Assembly: GCF_034424525.1 (NCBI RefSeq)
Contig: NZ_CP139983.1
Location: forward strand, 1 to 20,030
Direction: 5' to 3'
DNA from: Sphingobium yanoikuyae
Lineage (GTDB): Bacteria; Pseudomonadota; Alphaproteobacteria; Sphingomonadales; Sphingomonadaceae
DNA: 20,030 nt
Shown in pieces: positions 12,566 to 20,030 of the stretch (positions are counted from its first letter, which is position 1; every line of letters begins with the position of its first letter). Under the pieces are notes generated by a model that worked only from the letters and a program-made list of their open reading frames with translations, had not been told where the DNA came from and searched no databases. Both the position numbers and the translations under genes were made by a program.

Positions 12566-12612
12566 GAGAGTGAGTGCGCGCTTATACGTCGTTGCCGACG
12601 TGCGCTTAGAAA
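12566..12612. other. oriT: Candidate origin of transfer (oriT)
   Basis: The gap between the divergent traC and traA genes holds GTGAGTGCGCGCTTATACGT (12570-12589). GTGAGTGCGCGCT matches the RSF1010 nick-region word GTAAGTGCGCCCT at 11 of 13 positions, and GCTTATACGTCG resembles the ATTATACGTCG of the Ti-type oriT as I remember it. An inverted repeat ACGTCG (12586-12591), TTGC, CGACGT (12596-12601) follows. The position between traCDG and traA matches Ti plasmids. The exact nick position is not shown by the sequence. Confidence 0.75.
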
Positions 12613-12630
12613 GGCAGTATAGCGGTCGTC

Positions 12631-15600
12631 ATGGCGATCTACCATTTCTCGGCCAAGGTCATCAGCCGCGCCAACGGATCGAGCGCCGTTGCGAGTGCTG
12701 CCTATCGTGCGGCGGAGCGGCTGCACGATGACCGGCTCGGGCGCGACCATGATTTCTCGAACAAGGCCGGCGTCGTCCATTCGGAGATCATGTTGCCCGA
12801 AGGTGCGCCGGAGCGTTTAAGCGATCGCACGACGCTGTGGAATGAGGTCGAGGCCGGAGAGAAGCGGAAGGATGCGCAGCTTGCCCGCGAAGTCGAGTTC
12901 TCGATTCCGCGCGAGCTGAACCAGCAACAGGGTGTCCAGCTCGCGCGCGATTTCGTCGAAAAGCAGTTCGTCGAACGCGGCATGGTGGCCGACCTCAATG
13001 TGCATTGGGACATGGGGAAGGACGGGCAACCCAAGCCGCACGCGCATGTCATGCTGTCGATGCGCGAGGTAGGGCCGGAGGGTTTCGGGCAGAAGGTGCG
13101 CGAGTGGAACAGCACGGCGCTCTTGCAGGAATGGCGCGAGGCGTGGGCCGATCACGTCAACGAGCGCCTGGCCGAGCTGGATATTGACGCTCGCATAGAT
13201 CACCGCACGTTGGAGCGCCAAGGGATCGACCTTGAGCCGCAACACAAGATCGGGCCGGCGGCGTCGCGGATGCCCGAACAGGGGCTTGAGGCCGAGCGGG
13301 TCGAGGATCATGCCCGGATCGCGCGCGAGAATGGCGAGAAGATCATTGCCAATCCGTACATCGCGCTCGATGCGATCACGCGCCAACAGGCGACGTTCAC
13401 GCGGCGCGACCTGGCGCAGTTCGCGTTCCGGCACAGCGACGGCAAGGATCAGTTCGACCAGGTGATGCGCGCAGTGCGGATCTCGCCCGAGCTGGTGGCG
13501 CTGGGGAAGGACGGGCGCGGCGAGGATCGCTTTACCTCCCGCGACATGATCGAGACGGAGCAGCGGTTAAGCCAGGCCGGCGATCGGCTTGCCGATCGGG
13601 GCGGGCATGGTCTCCCGGCGGACACGACCTACGCCAGTCGCGCCGCCGGAAGTGGTGCTCTGTCGCTGGGGAGCCAGCAGCAGGAAGCGCTGGCGCATAT
13701 CACCGGCAAGAACGACCTGGCAATCGTCGTCGGCTATGCCGGCACCGGCAAATCGACCATGTTGGGCGTGGCGCGCGACGAATGGGAGCGCGCCGGCTAT
13801 CAGGTGCGCGGTGCGGCCCTGTCCGGCATCGCGGCCGAGGGCTTGGAGGGCGGCTCCGGCATCGCGTCGCGCACGATCGCGAGCATGGAATATCAGTGGG
13901 GCCAGGGTCGTGAGCTGCTGGGGCCGCGCGACGTGCTGGTGATCGACGAGGCCGGCATGATCGGCACGCGCCAGATGGAGCGCGTATTGTCCGAGGCCGA
14001 GAGTGCGGGAGCGAAGGTCGTTCTAGTCGGCGACGCGGAGCAGTTGCAGGCGATCGAGGCCGGCGCGGCGTTCCGGTCCCTTGCCGAGCGCCACGGCGCG
14101 GCCGAGATCAACGAGGTTCGCCGGCAGCATGAGGACTGGCAGAAGGATGCCACGCGGGCGCTGGCGACGGGCAGGACCGGCGAGGCGATCCATGCCTATT
14201 CCAGCCAAGGCATGGTCCACGCGGCCGAGACGCGCGAGGCGGCCCGCGCCGAGCTGATCGACACATGGGACGCGCAGCGGCTTGCCGATCCCGACAAGAC
14301 GCGGATCATCCTCACCCACACCAATGCCGAGGTGCGCGACCTCAACCTGGCCGCGCGCGATCGGCTGCGCGACGCCGGCGAGCTGGGGCAGGACGTGGCG
14401 GTGTCGGCCGCGCGCGGCGCGCGCGAGTTCGCCAGCGGCGACCGCATCATGTTCCTGAAGAACGAGCGCGGCATGGGCGTGAAGAATGGCACGCTGGGGA
14501 AGGTCGAGCGCGTGTCGCCCGACAGCATGGCCGTTCGCCTTGACGATGGCCGACAGGTGGCGTTCGACCTCAAGGATTATGTCCATGTCGATCATGGCTA
14601 TGCCGCCACCATCCATAAATCGCAGGGTGTGACGGTCGATCAGGGGCATGTACTGGCGACCCCCGGCATGGACCGCCATTCGGCCTATGTGGCGCTGTCG
14701 CGACACCGGGACGGGGTGCAGCTCCATTACGGCTGCGACGACTTCGCTGACGTGTCCCGGCTTGTCCGCACGCTGGGGCGGGAGCGGGCGAAGGATATGG
14801 CGTCGGATTATTCCCGCGATACGGCGCAGGATATTCGTGCTTTCGCCGACCGTCGCGGGCTGTCGGGCGAGATCTGCTTGCCGGATGCGCCCGAGCGCAA
14901 GGGCGTGGAGATCCTCGCGCCCCGCGCGGGAACCTCACGCCAGATGGGCGAGGATTCGCGCACGCGCGATATTGGCGGTGACCGCGGCGCTGGCGAGGGG
15001 AAGGCCGCGGCCGAGCGGCAACCGCGGCGCAGTATGTTCGACGGCTTGAGGTTGCCGATTGAGCCGGAGAAGGCGGCCGGACCAGCGCAGGGCGCAAAGG
15101 AAAAACCGGCCCCCAAGCGGGGCATGTTCGATGGGTTGAAACTCCCGATGCGCTCGTCGGCGCCGATGCCGGCAAAGGACTCTCCCGTGCGGGCCGAGCA
15201 GGATCGCGACTTCCGGCGCGCGGTCGAGCGGGCCTCGCGATCGGCCGAGACGGTGTTGCAGGCGCGCGCATCGGGCGGGCCGGTGCTTGAGCATCAGAAA
15301 GTCGCGCTCGAGCGCGCGGGGCAGGCGCTGGATCAGATCAGGGCGGGGGCCTCGCGCGATATGGCATCGGCGATGCAGCGCGATCCGGCCTTGTTGCGCG
15401 AGGCGGCGGCGGGACGCAGCGGCCCGATGATCGAGGCAATGGCGCAGGAGGCCCGCGTGCGGGCTGATCCGAACTTGCGCGCCGATCGGTTCGTGGAACG
15501 CTGGCAGGGACTCAATGCCCAGCGGGATGAACTGTATCGCGCCGGTGACATGACGGGCCGCGAGAAGATCGGCAAGGAGATGGCCGGCATGGCGAAGAGC

Positions 15601-15762
15601 CTTGAGCGTGATCCGCAGATGGAATCGGTGCTGCGCGACCGCACCCGCGATCTTGGACTTGAGATCGGCATGGAACGCGGGCGGCAGATGGGCGGCGGCG
15701 AGCTGGGCCGCCAGTTGACGCAGGAGCTTGGCATAGGCCGTGACCGGGGCATGAGCCGATAA
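12631..15762 (+). CDS. traA: Ti-type conjugative relaxase-helicase TraA (MobQ family)
   Basis: A 1043-residue protein that nicks oriT and unwinds DNA for transfer. The N-terminal relaxase has Y25 (SAAYRAAERL) and the metal-binding histidines H125 (NVHWDMG), H137 and H139 (PHAHVML). The helicase domain follows: Walker A GYAGTGKST (about 368-376), VIDEAG (about 438-443), VLVGDAEQLQAIEAGAAF (about 463-480), HKSQGVTVD (662-670) and ALSRHRDG (about 687-694). The C-terminal tail holds two copies of MFDGL(R/K)LP at 802 and 832 and helical text. Length is normal. The ribosome binding site is weak. The gene is divergent from traC with oriT between them. Confidence 0.93.
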   Translation: MAIYHFSAKVISRANGSSAVASAAYRAAERLHDDRLGRDHDFSNKAGVVHSEIMLPEGAPERLSDRTTLWNEVEAGEKRKDAQLAREVEFSIPRELNQQQGVQLARDFVEKQFVERGMVADLNVHWDMGKDGQPKPHAHVMLSMREVGPEGFGQKVREWNSTALLQEWREAWADHVNERLAELDIDARIDHRTLERQGIDLEPQHKIGPAASRMPEQGLEAERVEDHARIARENGEKIIANPYIALDAITRQQATFTRRDLAQFAFRHSDGKDQFDQVMRAVRISPELVALGKDGRGEDRFTSRDMIETEQRLSQAGDRLADRGGHGLPADTTYASRAAGSGALSLGSQQQEALAHITGKNDLAIVVGYAGTGKSTMLGVARDEWERAGYQVRGAALSGIAAEGLEGGSGIASRTIASMEYQWGQGRELLGPRDVLVIDEAGMIGTRQMERVLSEAESAGAKVVLVGDAEQLQAIEAGAAFRSLAERHGAAEINEVRRQHEDWQKDATRALATGRTGEAIHAYSSQGMVHAAETREAARAELIDTWDAQRLADPDKTRIILTHTNAEVRDLNLAARDRLRDAGELGQDVAVSAARGAREFASGDRIMFLKNERGMGVKNGTLGKVERVSPDSMAVRLDDGRQVAFDLKDYVHVDHGYAATIHKSQGVTVDQGHVLATPGMDRHSAYVALSRHRDGVQLHYGCDDFADVSRLVRTLGRERAKDMASDYSRDTAQDIRAFADRRGLSGEICLPDAPERKGVEILAPRAGTSRQMGEDSRTRDIGGDRGAGEGKAAAERQPRRSMFDGLRLPIEPEKAAGPAQGAKEKPAPKRGMFDGLKLPMRSSAPMPAKDSPVRAEQDRDFRRAVERASRSAETVLQARASGGPVLEHQKVALERAGQALDQIRAGASRDMASAMQRDPALLREAAAGRSGPMIEAMAQEARVRADPNLRADRFVERWQGLNAQRDELYRAGDMTGREKIGKEMAGMAKSLERDPQMESVLRDRTRDLGLEIGMERGRQMGGGELGRQLTQELGIGRDRGMSR

Positions 15763-15775
15763 GGAGAAACGCACT

Positions 15776-16471
15776 ATGGATGAGGATGGTCGGGAGAGCG
15801 AAGACGACGCGGCGCGGGCGTTCGGGCAGCTCACGCGCGAAGTGTCGTTGCTGCGCGCTGCTGTCGAGGGGCTGACCGCTGCGCGAGAGTCCATCGAGAT
15901 TCCCGACTATGGGCCGACGCTTGAACGCACCGAAAAGATATTGGTGGCGCTTGCCCAGCGGATCGACCCCATTGCCAAAAGTCCGCTGCTGTCGATGACG
16001 CCGGACTCAATGGCGAGCCAGATCGCGACGGCGGCGATCGGGGCACGCCGCGAGGACGCGCGGCTTGTCGCCGAGGCGCGCGCGGGGTTGGACCAGGCCG
16101 CACGCGAGATCGGCAACCGGCTCGCATCGGCGCGGCGCGGCGACGAGCAAAATCGCTGGCTGTATATCGCCGGCATTGGTGGCGTGGTGCTGGGGCTGTT
16201 CCTCTACGCCCTGCTTGCCGGCCCGATCGCGCGGTGGACGCCCGATAGCTGGCGCTGGCCCGAGCGCATGGCGACCCGTGTCCTTAATGAGCCGGGACCG
16301 TGGGAGGCGGGACAGCGGTTGATGCAATCGACCGCGCCGGAGAGCTGGGGGCTGATCGTCGCGGCCTCGCCGCTGTCGGACGCCAACCGCGAGACGGTGC
16401 AGAAATGCCGTGAGCAGGCGGACAAGGCGAAAAAGCCGGTGCGCTGTAATATTGAAGTTAATAACATTTAA
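15776..16471 (+). CDS. DUF6118-like membrane protein next to traA
   Basis: A 231-residue protein with an acidic, coiled-coil-like N-terminal half (about 10-125: FGQLTREVSLLRAAVEGL, EARAGLDQAAREIGNRL), one membrane segment (about 128-150, WLYIAGIGGVVLGLFLYALLAG) and a C-terminal part with two cysteines (KCRE, VRCN). It resembles DUF6118 proteins encoded beside traA. AAGGAG precedes the ATG by 9-10 bp and the gene starts 13 bp after traA, so the two are probably cotranscribed. A role in the transfer apparatus or exclusion is inference. The last codons (IEVNNI) are AT-rich compared with the rest, and may mark a junction. Confidence 0.75.
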   Translation: MDEDGRESEDDAARAFGQLTREVSLLRAAVEGLTAARESIEIPDYGPTLERTEKILVALAQRIDPIAKSPLLSMTPDSMASQIATAAIGARREDARLVAEARAGLDQAAREIGNRLASARRGDEQNRWLYIAGIGGVVLGLFLYALLAGPIARWTPDSWRWPERMATRVLNEPGPWEAGQRLMQSTAPESWGLIVAASPLSDANRETVQKCREQADKAKKPVRCNIEVNNI

Positions 16472-16486
16472 AGCGTTAGATTTAAA

Positions 16487-16753
16487 CTAAGCCACTATCA
16501 TTTCAACGCGAATACCAATTTTTTCCGCGATATCTACTAGAGTATCTAAAGAAAATTTATTTAATCTGCCTCGTGTTAGATCATTCAATCTTGGCCTGCC
16601 AATCCCAATTATTGCGGCGCATTCCCCCTGCGTTTTGCCCCATTTGGATATTTCTTTTGCGATGATTATATGAAGATCGAATTTCAATTGGTCAGACTTG
16701 TTTTCCAACTTAGTTTTTGTGGTGAATAGAATTTTATTGCGCTCGCTTTGCAT
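16487..16753 (-). CDS. Orphan XRE/HigA-type helix-turn-helix regulator
   Basis: An 88-residue protein with an HTH in its C-terminal half: KEISKWGKTQGECAAIIGIGRPRLNDLTRG (about 33-62), then SLDTLVDIAEKIGIRVEMIV. This layout is that of HTH_37-type antitoxin-like regulators, often paired with a RelE/HigB-like toxin, but no partner gene lies beside it. Its DNA is AT-rich with codons unlike all neighbours, so it was probably acquired separately. It is convergent with the DUF6118-like gene (15 bp between stops) and divergent from the TonB receptor gene. The ribosome binding site is weak. Confidence 0.7.
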   Translation of the reverse strand: MQSERNKILFTTKTKLENKSDQLKFDLHIIIAKEISKWGKTQGECAAIIGIGRPRLNDLTRGRLNKFSLDTLVDIAEKIGIRVEMIVA

Positions 16754-16985
16754 AGGTAGCTCGAAAATTTCAAATGAATATCAAGAGTGCCTATTAGGCA
16801 AAATTGCGCATAATTTCACTATGTTGCAAATGTGACACATGGGTGCTAAAAACACGCTTCCGCTTACCGGGCTGCTTTACATGGCCCCGTTGCCCGCTCA
16901 GGTTATTTGCCATTCATCTGAGAGAAAGCTTCTTTGAGATGAGCAAGGGACGGCAGTGATCTGCCACTGAACAGGGCTACATGTT
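16754..16985 (+). promoter_or_regulatory. Upstream region of the TonB receptor gene
   Basis: About 230 bp, AT-rich at first. It contains TTTCACTATGTTGCAAATG and the dyad ATGTG-A-CACAT (16830-16840), a candidate activator or repressor site, and further on CAGTG (16954-16958) facing CACTG (16965-16969). No SD stronger than AGGG (about 10 bp from the ATG) is seen. The length and weak SD suggest a regulated leader. No small gene is convincing here. Confidence 0.4.
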
Positions 16986-19874
16986 ATGAAAGTGTTTTCC
17001 AGATTAGCGATTTTGCGAGCTGGTGTTGCAGCTGGCGCAACGCTGATTGCGACCGCAGCGATCGCCCAAGAGGTTCCGCAAACAGCGGATGCCGAAGCGA
17101 ATGATACGATTGTCGTGACAGGTTCGCGCATTGCTCGACCAGAGGTTGAGCAGGCGAGTCCGATTTCGGTTGTGCGTTCGGAAGAGTTCACTCTTCGCGG
17201 ACAGACCAACGTGGAAAACGTCCTGAATAGCATGCCCCAGGTCACGGGTTCGACCAGTGGTGCGGATAACAATCCGGGCGGCGGTGTCGCCACGGTGAAC
17301 CTGCGTAACCTCGGCACCCAGCGTACGCTGGTTCTCGTCGATGGTCGTCGCTATATGTCTTACGACACCAATCAGGTTGTCGATCTCAATACCATTCCTT
17401 CGGCGCTGATCGAGCGCGTTGACGTCGTGACCGGCGGTCGTTCGGCCGTTTACGGTTCGGATGCCATCGCCGGCGTAGTGAACTTTGTCCTGAAGCAGGA
17501 CTTCGAAGGAATCGAGCTGAACTCGACCTATGGCCTGACCGACAAGGGCGATGGCCAATATTGGGACGTGAACGGCACGATCGGCGCGAACTTCGCCGAT
17601 GGCCGGGGTAACATCGTCACCCATATCGGCTATTATGACCGCAAGTCGGTCTACGCCTCCGAGCGTGGCTTTGCTCGTAACGCACTGGTCGACAATCGGG
17701 ACGGCACTGCCTTCTTCGGTGGTTCGGGTTCCGTGCCACAGGGTCGCGTGACGCTTCCCAATGGCGGCGGCGTGGTCGATTTCGGTTCGGACGGTTCGAT
17801 CACCCCATATAATTCGGCAACTGATGCCTATAATTATGCACCGGTGAACTTCCTGCAGGTTCCACAGAAGCGCTTCATCATCTCGACGATGGCGCGTTAC
17901 GAGATTTCGGACGCTTTCCAGCCCTATCTGCACGGCACATTCGTCAACAATCGCGTGACCGGCGAACTCGCGCCGACGCCGATCAGCAACAGCACCCCCA
18001 TTGGTACGGGTCTTGATGCGAGCGGCCTTGGCCCCATTCGTCTGCATGTCAATTCGCCTTTCTTCGCGCCTTCGACTCAGGCAACCTTCCGTGCGCTCGA
18101 CACGGATGGCGATGGTTACATCACCACCTCTAACTACGGCTTTCGTACGGCGGGCATCGGTCCGCGCACGCAGGTCGACGAACGTAATGCCTTCCGCATC
18201 GTTAGCGGTATGAAGGGCGATATCGGCGGCGACTGGAGCTATGACGGCTACTATATGTACGCCCGTACCAAGAATACCCAGCGCCAGACCGGCAACGTCA
18301 ATCTTGCCAACTTCCTGGGTTCGGTAACGACGGCGTTCCAGAATCCGACGACCGGCGAAATCAGCGGCAATCCGTTTGCAGGCGTCGCAGGCGGCGGCAA
18401 TCTGGTTTGCGCCAACGGCGTGGCATCTTGCGTTCCGGCAAATCTGTTCGGCTTGGGCAACCTGAGCGCCGACGCTGCAAACTATCTAGCCCTTGGTGCG
18501 ACTAACATCGAGGAATATACCACGCAGGTCGCCAGCATCGCCTTCACGAACAGCAATCTGTTCGATCTGGGCGCCGGCGGCGTCGGTGTCGCTCTGGGTG
18601 CTGAATGGCGCAAGGAAGCTGGCAAGACCGATCCCGACCAGAATTTGGCATCGGGCAACGTGGCGGGCTTCAATCCCGGCGCTGCGACCCAAGGTGATTA
18701 CAGCGTGACCGAGTTCTTCGGCGAAGTGAACGTTCCGCTACTCGCCGATCAGCCGTTCGCCAATCGTCTGGAACTGAACGGCGCTGCCCGTTATTCGAAA
18801 TATTCGAATGCTGTCGGCAACGTCTTCACTTGGTCGGCTGGTGGCTTGTATGAGCCCGTTCAGGGCATCGGTTTCCGCGGTCAGTACCAGAAGGCCATTC
18901 GTGGTCCCAGCGTCTACGAACTGTATCTGGGTCAGACCGTCAGCTTCGACGGTGCGGAAGATCCTTGCGGTACAGCGGCAGCAGCGGTTGCCGGAAGCGC
19001 ACTGGGCGCGGCCTGTATCGCAGGCGGTGTTCCGGCTTCGCAGCTGGGCAGCTCTAACCTGACCGATTCGGATCTGGTCAACCCGCCGACAACCGTTCTG
19101 GGCAATGCCAATCTGCGTGAAGAAAAGTCGACGACTTGGACCGTGGGTGGCGTATTGACGCCGCGCGCACTGCCCGGCTTCTCGGCGACCGTCGATTATT
19201 ACAACATCAAGATCGACGGTTACATCTCGCGTCTGGGTCAGAGCAACCTGTTCCAGGCATGCTATGTCCAGGGTCTGAGCCAATATTGCGACGCCTTCAG
19301 CCGCAATGACCAAGGTCAAGTCGATCGCATTGTCGATACGAACCTGAATTCGGGTGGCCTGAAGACCAACGGTATCGATATCGGCGTCGCCTACAGCTTC
19401 TCGATCGGTGCCGATAGCAAGATCGCCCTGAGCTTCAATGGTTCGCGTCTGCTGAAGTATGACTTCACGCCAATCGTCGGCGTGCCGCTGGTCAACGAAT
19501 GCGCCGGCCGCTTCGGCAATAGCTGCGGTCAGCCGACGCCGAAGTGGAAGCACGCTGCGCGTGCGACCTACATGAACGGTGCCTTCACCTTTTCGACGGC
19601 CTGGCGCTATCTGGGTTCGGTACGTGACGACAATGATGATGTGACCTTCTTCCTGGAAAAGGCGAAGGCGCAGAATTATTTCGACTTCGCGACCTCGTTC
19701 GAAGCCAGCGACAACTTCACTCTGACCGGCGGCGTCAACAATGCCTTCGACAAGAAGCCTCCGCTGTCGGCTTCGGCTCAGAACGCGGGTAACGGCGAAC
19801 AGTCGAACACCTATCCGAACGTCTACGACGTGATGGGCCGTTCGTTCTTCGTGACGGGAAAGCTGCGCTTTTAA
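16986..19874 (+). CDS. TonB-dependent outer-membrane receptor
   Basis: A 962-residue outer-membrane transporter that imports a ligand with energy from TonB-ExbBD. A signal peptide (about 1-27, ending TAAIAQ) is followed by a TonB-box-like DTIVVTGSRI (about 39-48), a plug domain (about 55-170: VENVLNSMPQVTG, VNLRNLGTQRTLVLVDGRR, VYGSDAIAGVVNFVLK) and a 22-strand type barrel ending in the usual aromatic residue (GKLRF). GVNNAFDKKPP near the C-terminus is a family hallmark. The ligand cannot be deduced and no linked enzyme is visible. Its base composition and codon use are less GC-skewed than the plasmid genes, suggesting cargo or a chromosomal flank. Confidence 0.93.
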   Translation: MKVFSRLAILRAGVAAGATLIATAAIAQEVPQTADAEANDTIVVTGSRIARPEVEQASPISVVRSEEFTLRGQTNVENVLNSMPQVTGSTSGADNNPGGGVATVNLRNLGTQRTLVLVDGRRYMSYDTNQVVDLNTIPSALIERVDVVTGGRSAVYGSDAIAGVVNFVLKQDFEGIELNSTYGLTDKGDGQYWDVNGTIGANFADGRGNIVTHIGYYDRKSVYASERGFARNALVDNRDGTAFFGGSGSVPQGRVTLPNGGGVVDFGSDGSITPYNSATDAYNYAPVNFLQVPQKRFIISTMARYEISDAFQPYLHGTFVNNRVTGELAPTPISNSTPIGTGLDASGLGPIRLHVNSPFFAPSTQATFRALDTDGDGYITTSNYGFRTAGIGPRTQVDERNAFRIVSGMKGDIGGDWSYDGYYMYARTKNTQRQTGNVNLANFLGSVTTAFQNPTTGEISGNPFAGVAGGGNLVCANGVASCVPANLFGLGNLSADAANYLALGATNIEEYTTQVASIAFTNSNLFDLGAGGVGVALGAEWRKEAGKTDPDQNLASGNVAGFNPGAATQGDYSVTEFFGEVNVPLLADQPFANRLELNGAARYSKYSNAVGNVFTWSAGGLYEPVQGIGFRGQYQKAIRGPSVYELYLGQTVSFDGAEDPCGTAAAAVAGSALGAACIAGGVPASQLGSSNLTDSDLVNPPTTVLGNANLREEKSTTWTVGGVLTPRALPGFSATVDYYNIKIDGYISRLGQSNLFQACYVQGLSQYCDAFSRNDQGQVDRIVDTNLNSGGLKTNGIDIGVAYSFSIGADSKIALSFNGSRLLKYDFTPIVGVPLVNECAGRFGNSCGQPTPKWKHAARATYMNGAFTFSTAWRYLGSVRDDNDDVTFFLEKAKAQNYFDFATSFEASDNFTLTGGVNNAFDKKPPLSASAQNAGNGEQSNTYPNVYDVMGRSFFVTGKLRF

Positions 19875-19892
19875 ATTTAGCGAAATTGAAAA

Positions 19893-19918
19893 TTCTTAGC
19901 GGCCGACACTGCTAAGAA
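19893..19918. repeat. Perfect 8-bp inverted repeat after the receptor gene
   Basis: TTCTTAGC (19893-19900) and GCTAAGAA (19911-19918) pair around a 10-base loop. It sits just before the terminator hairpin and may protect the transcript 3' end. Confidence 0.5.
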
Positions 19919-19958
19919 GCGCCCTCGACCTCCCTTGGGTCGGGGGCGCAACTATTTT
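19919..19958 (+). terminator. Rho-independent terminator of the TonB receptor gene
   Basis: A 12-bp GC-rich stem, GCGCCCTCGACC (19919-19930) with GGTCGGGGGCGC (19938-19949), has one T-G wobble and a 7-base loop. It is followed by AACTATTTT. It lies 45 bp after the stop codon. Confidence 0.85.
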
Positions 19959-20008
19959 AGGATTGTCTACCTGATCTGAATCCATCGAATATCGGTGGAT
20001 TAAGACCA

Positions 20009-20030
20009 GCTGCCCTATATCCGGGGCAGC
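20009..20030. repeat. Inverted repeat at the window end
   Basis: GCTGCCC (20009-20015) and GGGCAGC (20024-20030) form a perfect 7-bp stem. The window ends here, so its context, such as another terminator, cannot be judged. Confidence 0.4.

Noticed and set aside
16161..16168. Fifth TGTATATC
   Set aside because: It encodes LYI in the membrane segment of the DUF6118-like protein and lacks the following AACG block.
17004..18047. Open frame of 347 codons opposite the TonB receptor gene
   Set aside because: Antisense shadow; no ribosome binding site or motif, while the receptor is unambiguous.

Overview
The window is GC-rich DNA of alphaproteobacterial character, most likely from a sphingomonad (Sphingomonadaceae). 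The grounds are a Ti-type TraA relaxase with a traC-traD-traG block, a DUF6118-like neighbour, a Rep_3 initiator with iterons, and a TonB-dependent receptor of the type common in these bacteria. The family names come from reading the proteins, not from a database search. The backbone is a mobilizable plasmid or an integrated plasmid-like element.

Layout. (1) 1-2173: four tightly packed plus-strand genes: an unknown protein, a small beta-helix (bactofilin-like) protein, a ParD-like antitoxin-type protein and a tyrosine recombinase. (2) 2309-4060, minus strand: a lone small membrane protein, then a three-gene operon DUF4160 - DUF2442/HTH - histidine phosphatase, preceded by a striking three-half-site operator. 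(3) 4218-6264, plus strand: a regulatory repeat, a long hairpin-rich leader, a SprT-like metalloprotease-fold gene, a ParA ATPase and a ribbon-helix-helix partner. (4) 6301-8166: a minus-strand replication initiator and its origin, with six iterons (five in exact 22-bp register), a consensus DnaA box, an AT-richer stretch, outlying inverted iterons and a 350-bp hairpin field. (5) 8167-12455, minus strand: traC, traD, a small gene, traG, a nucleotidyltransferase-like gene and an MFS transporter, nearly all joined by start/stop overlaps. (6) 12456-16471: an oriT-like site, the traA relaxase-helicase gene and a DUF6118-like membrane gene. (7) 16487-20030: an AT-rich orphan XRE-type regulator, then a large TonB-dependent receptor gene with a strong terminator.

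How it fits together. Rep and the iterons replicate the element and ParA plus the RHH protein segregate it. An 8-bp word TGTATATC recurs at four intergenic or gene-boundary sites of the rep/par region and may be the RHH operator or centromere. TraA nicks at oriT helped by TraC and TraD, and TraG couples the DNA to a type IV secretion channel. No mating-pair-formation genes are seen here. The most unusual points are the DUF4160/DUF2442 operon with its operator, four copies of the palindrome CGTTTAAACG (two of them bracketing the nucleotidyltransferase-MFS cargo), an iteron nested inside a larger inverted repeat, and two sets of mutually exclusive hairpins.
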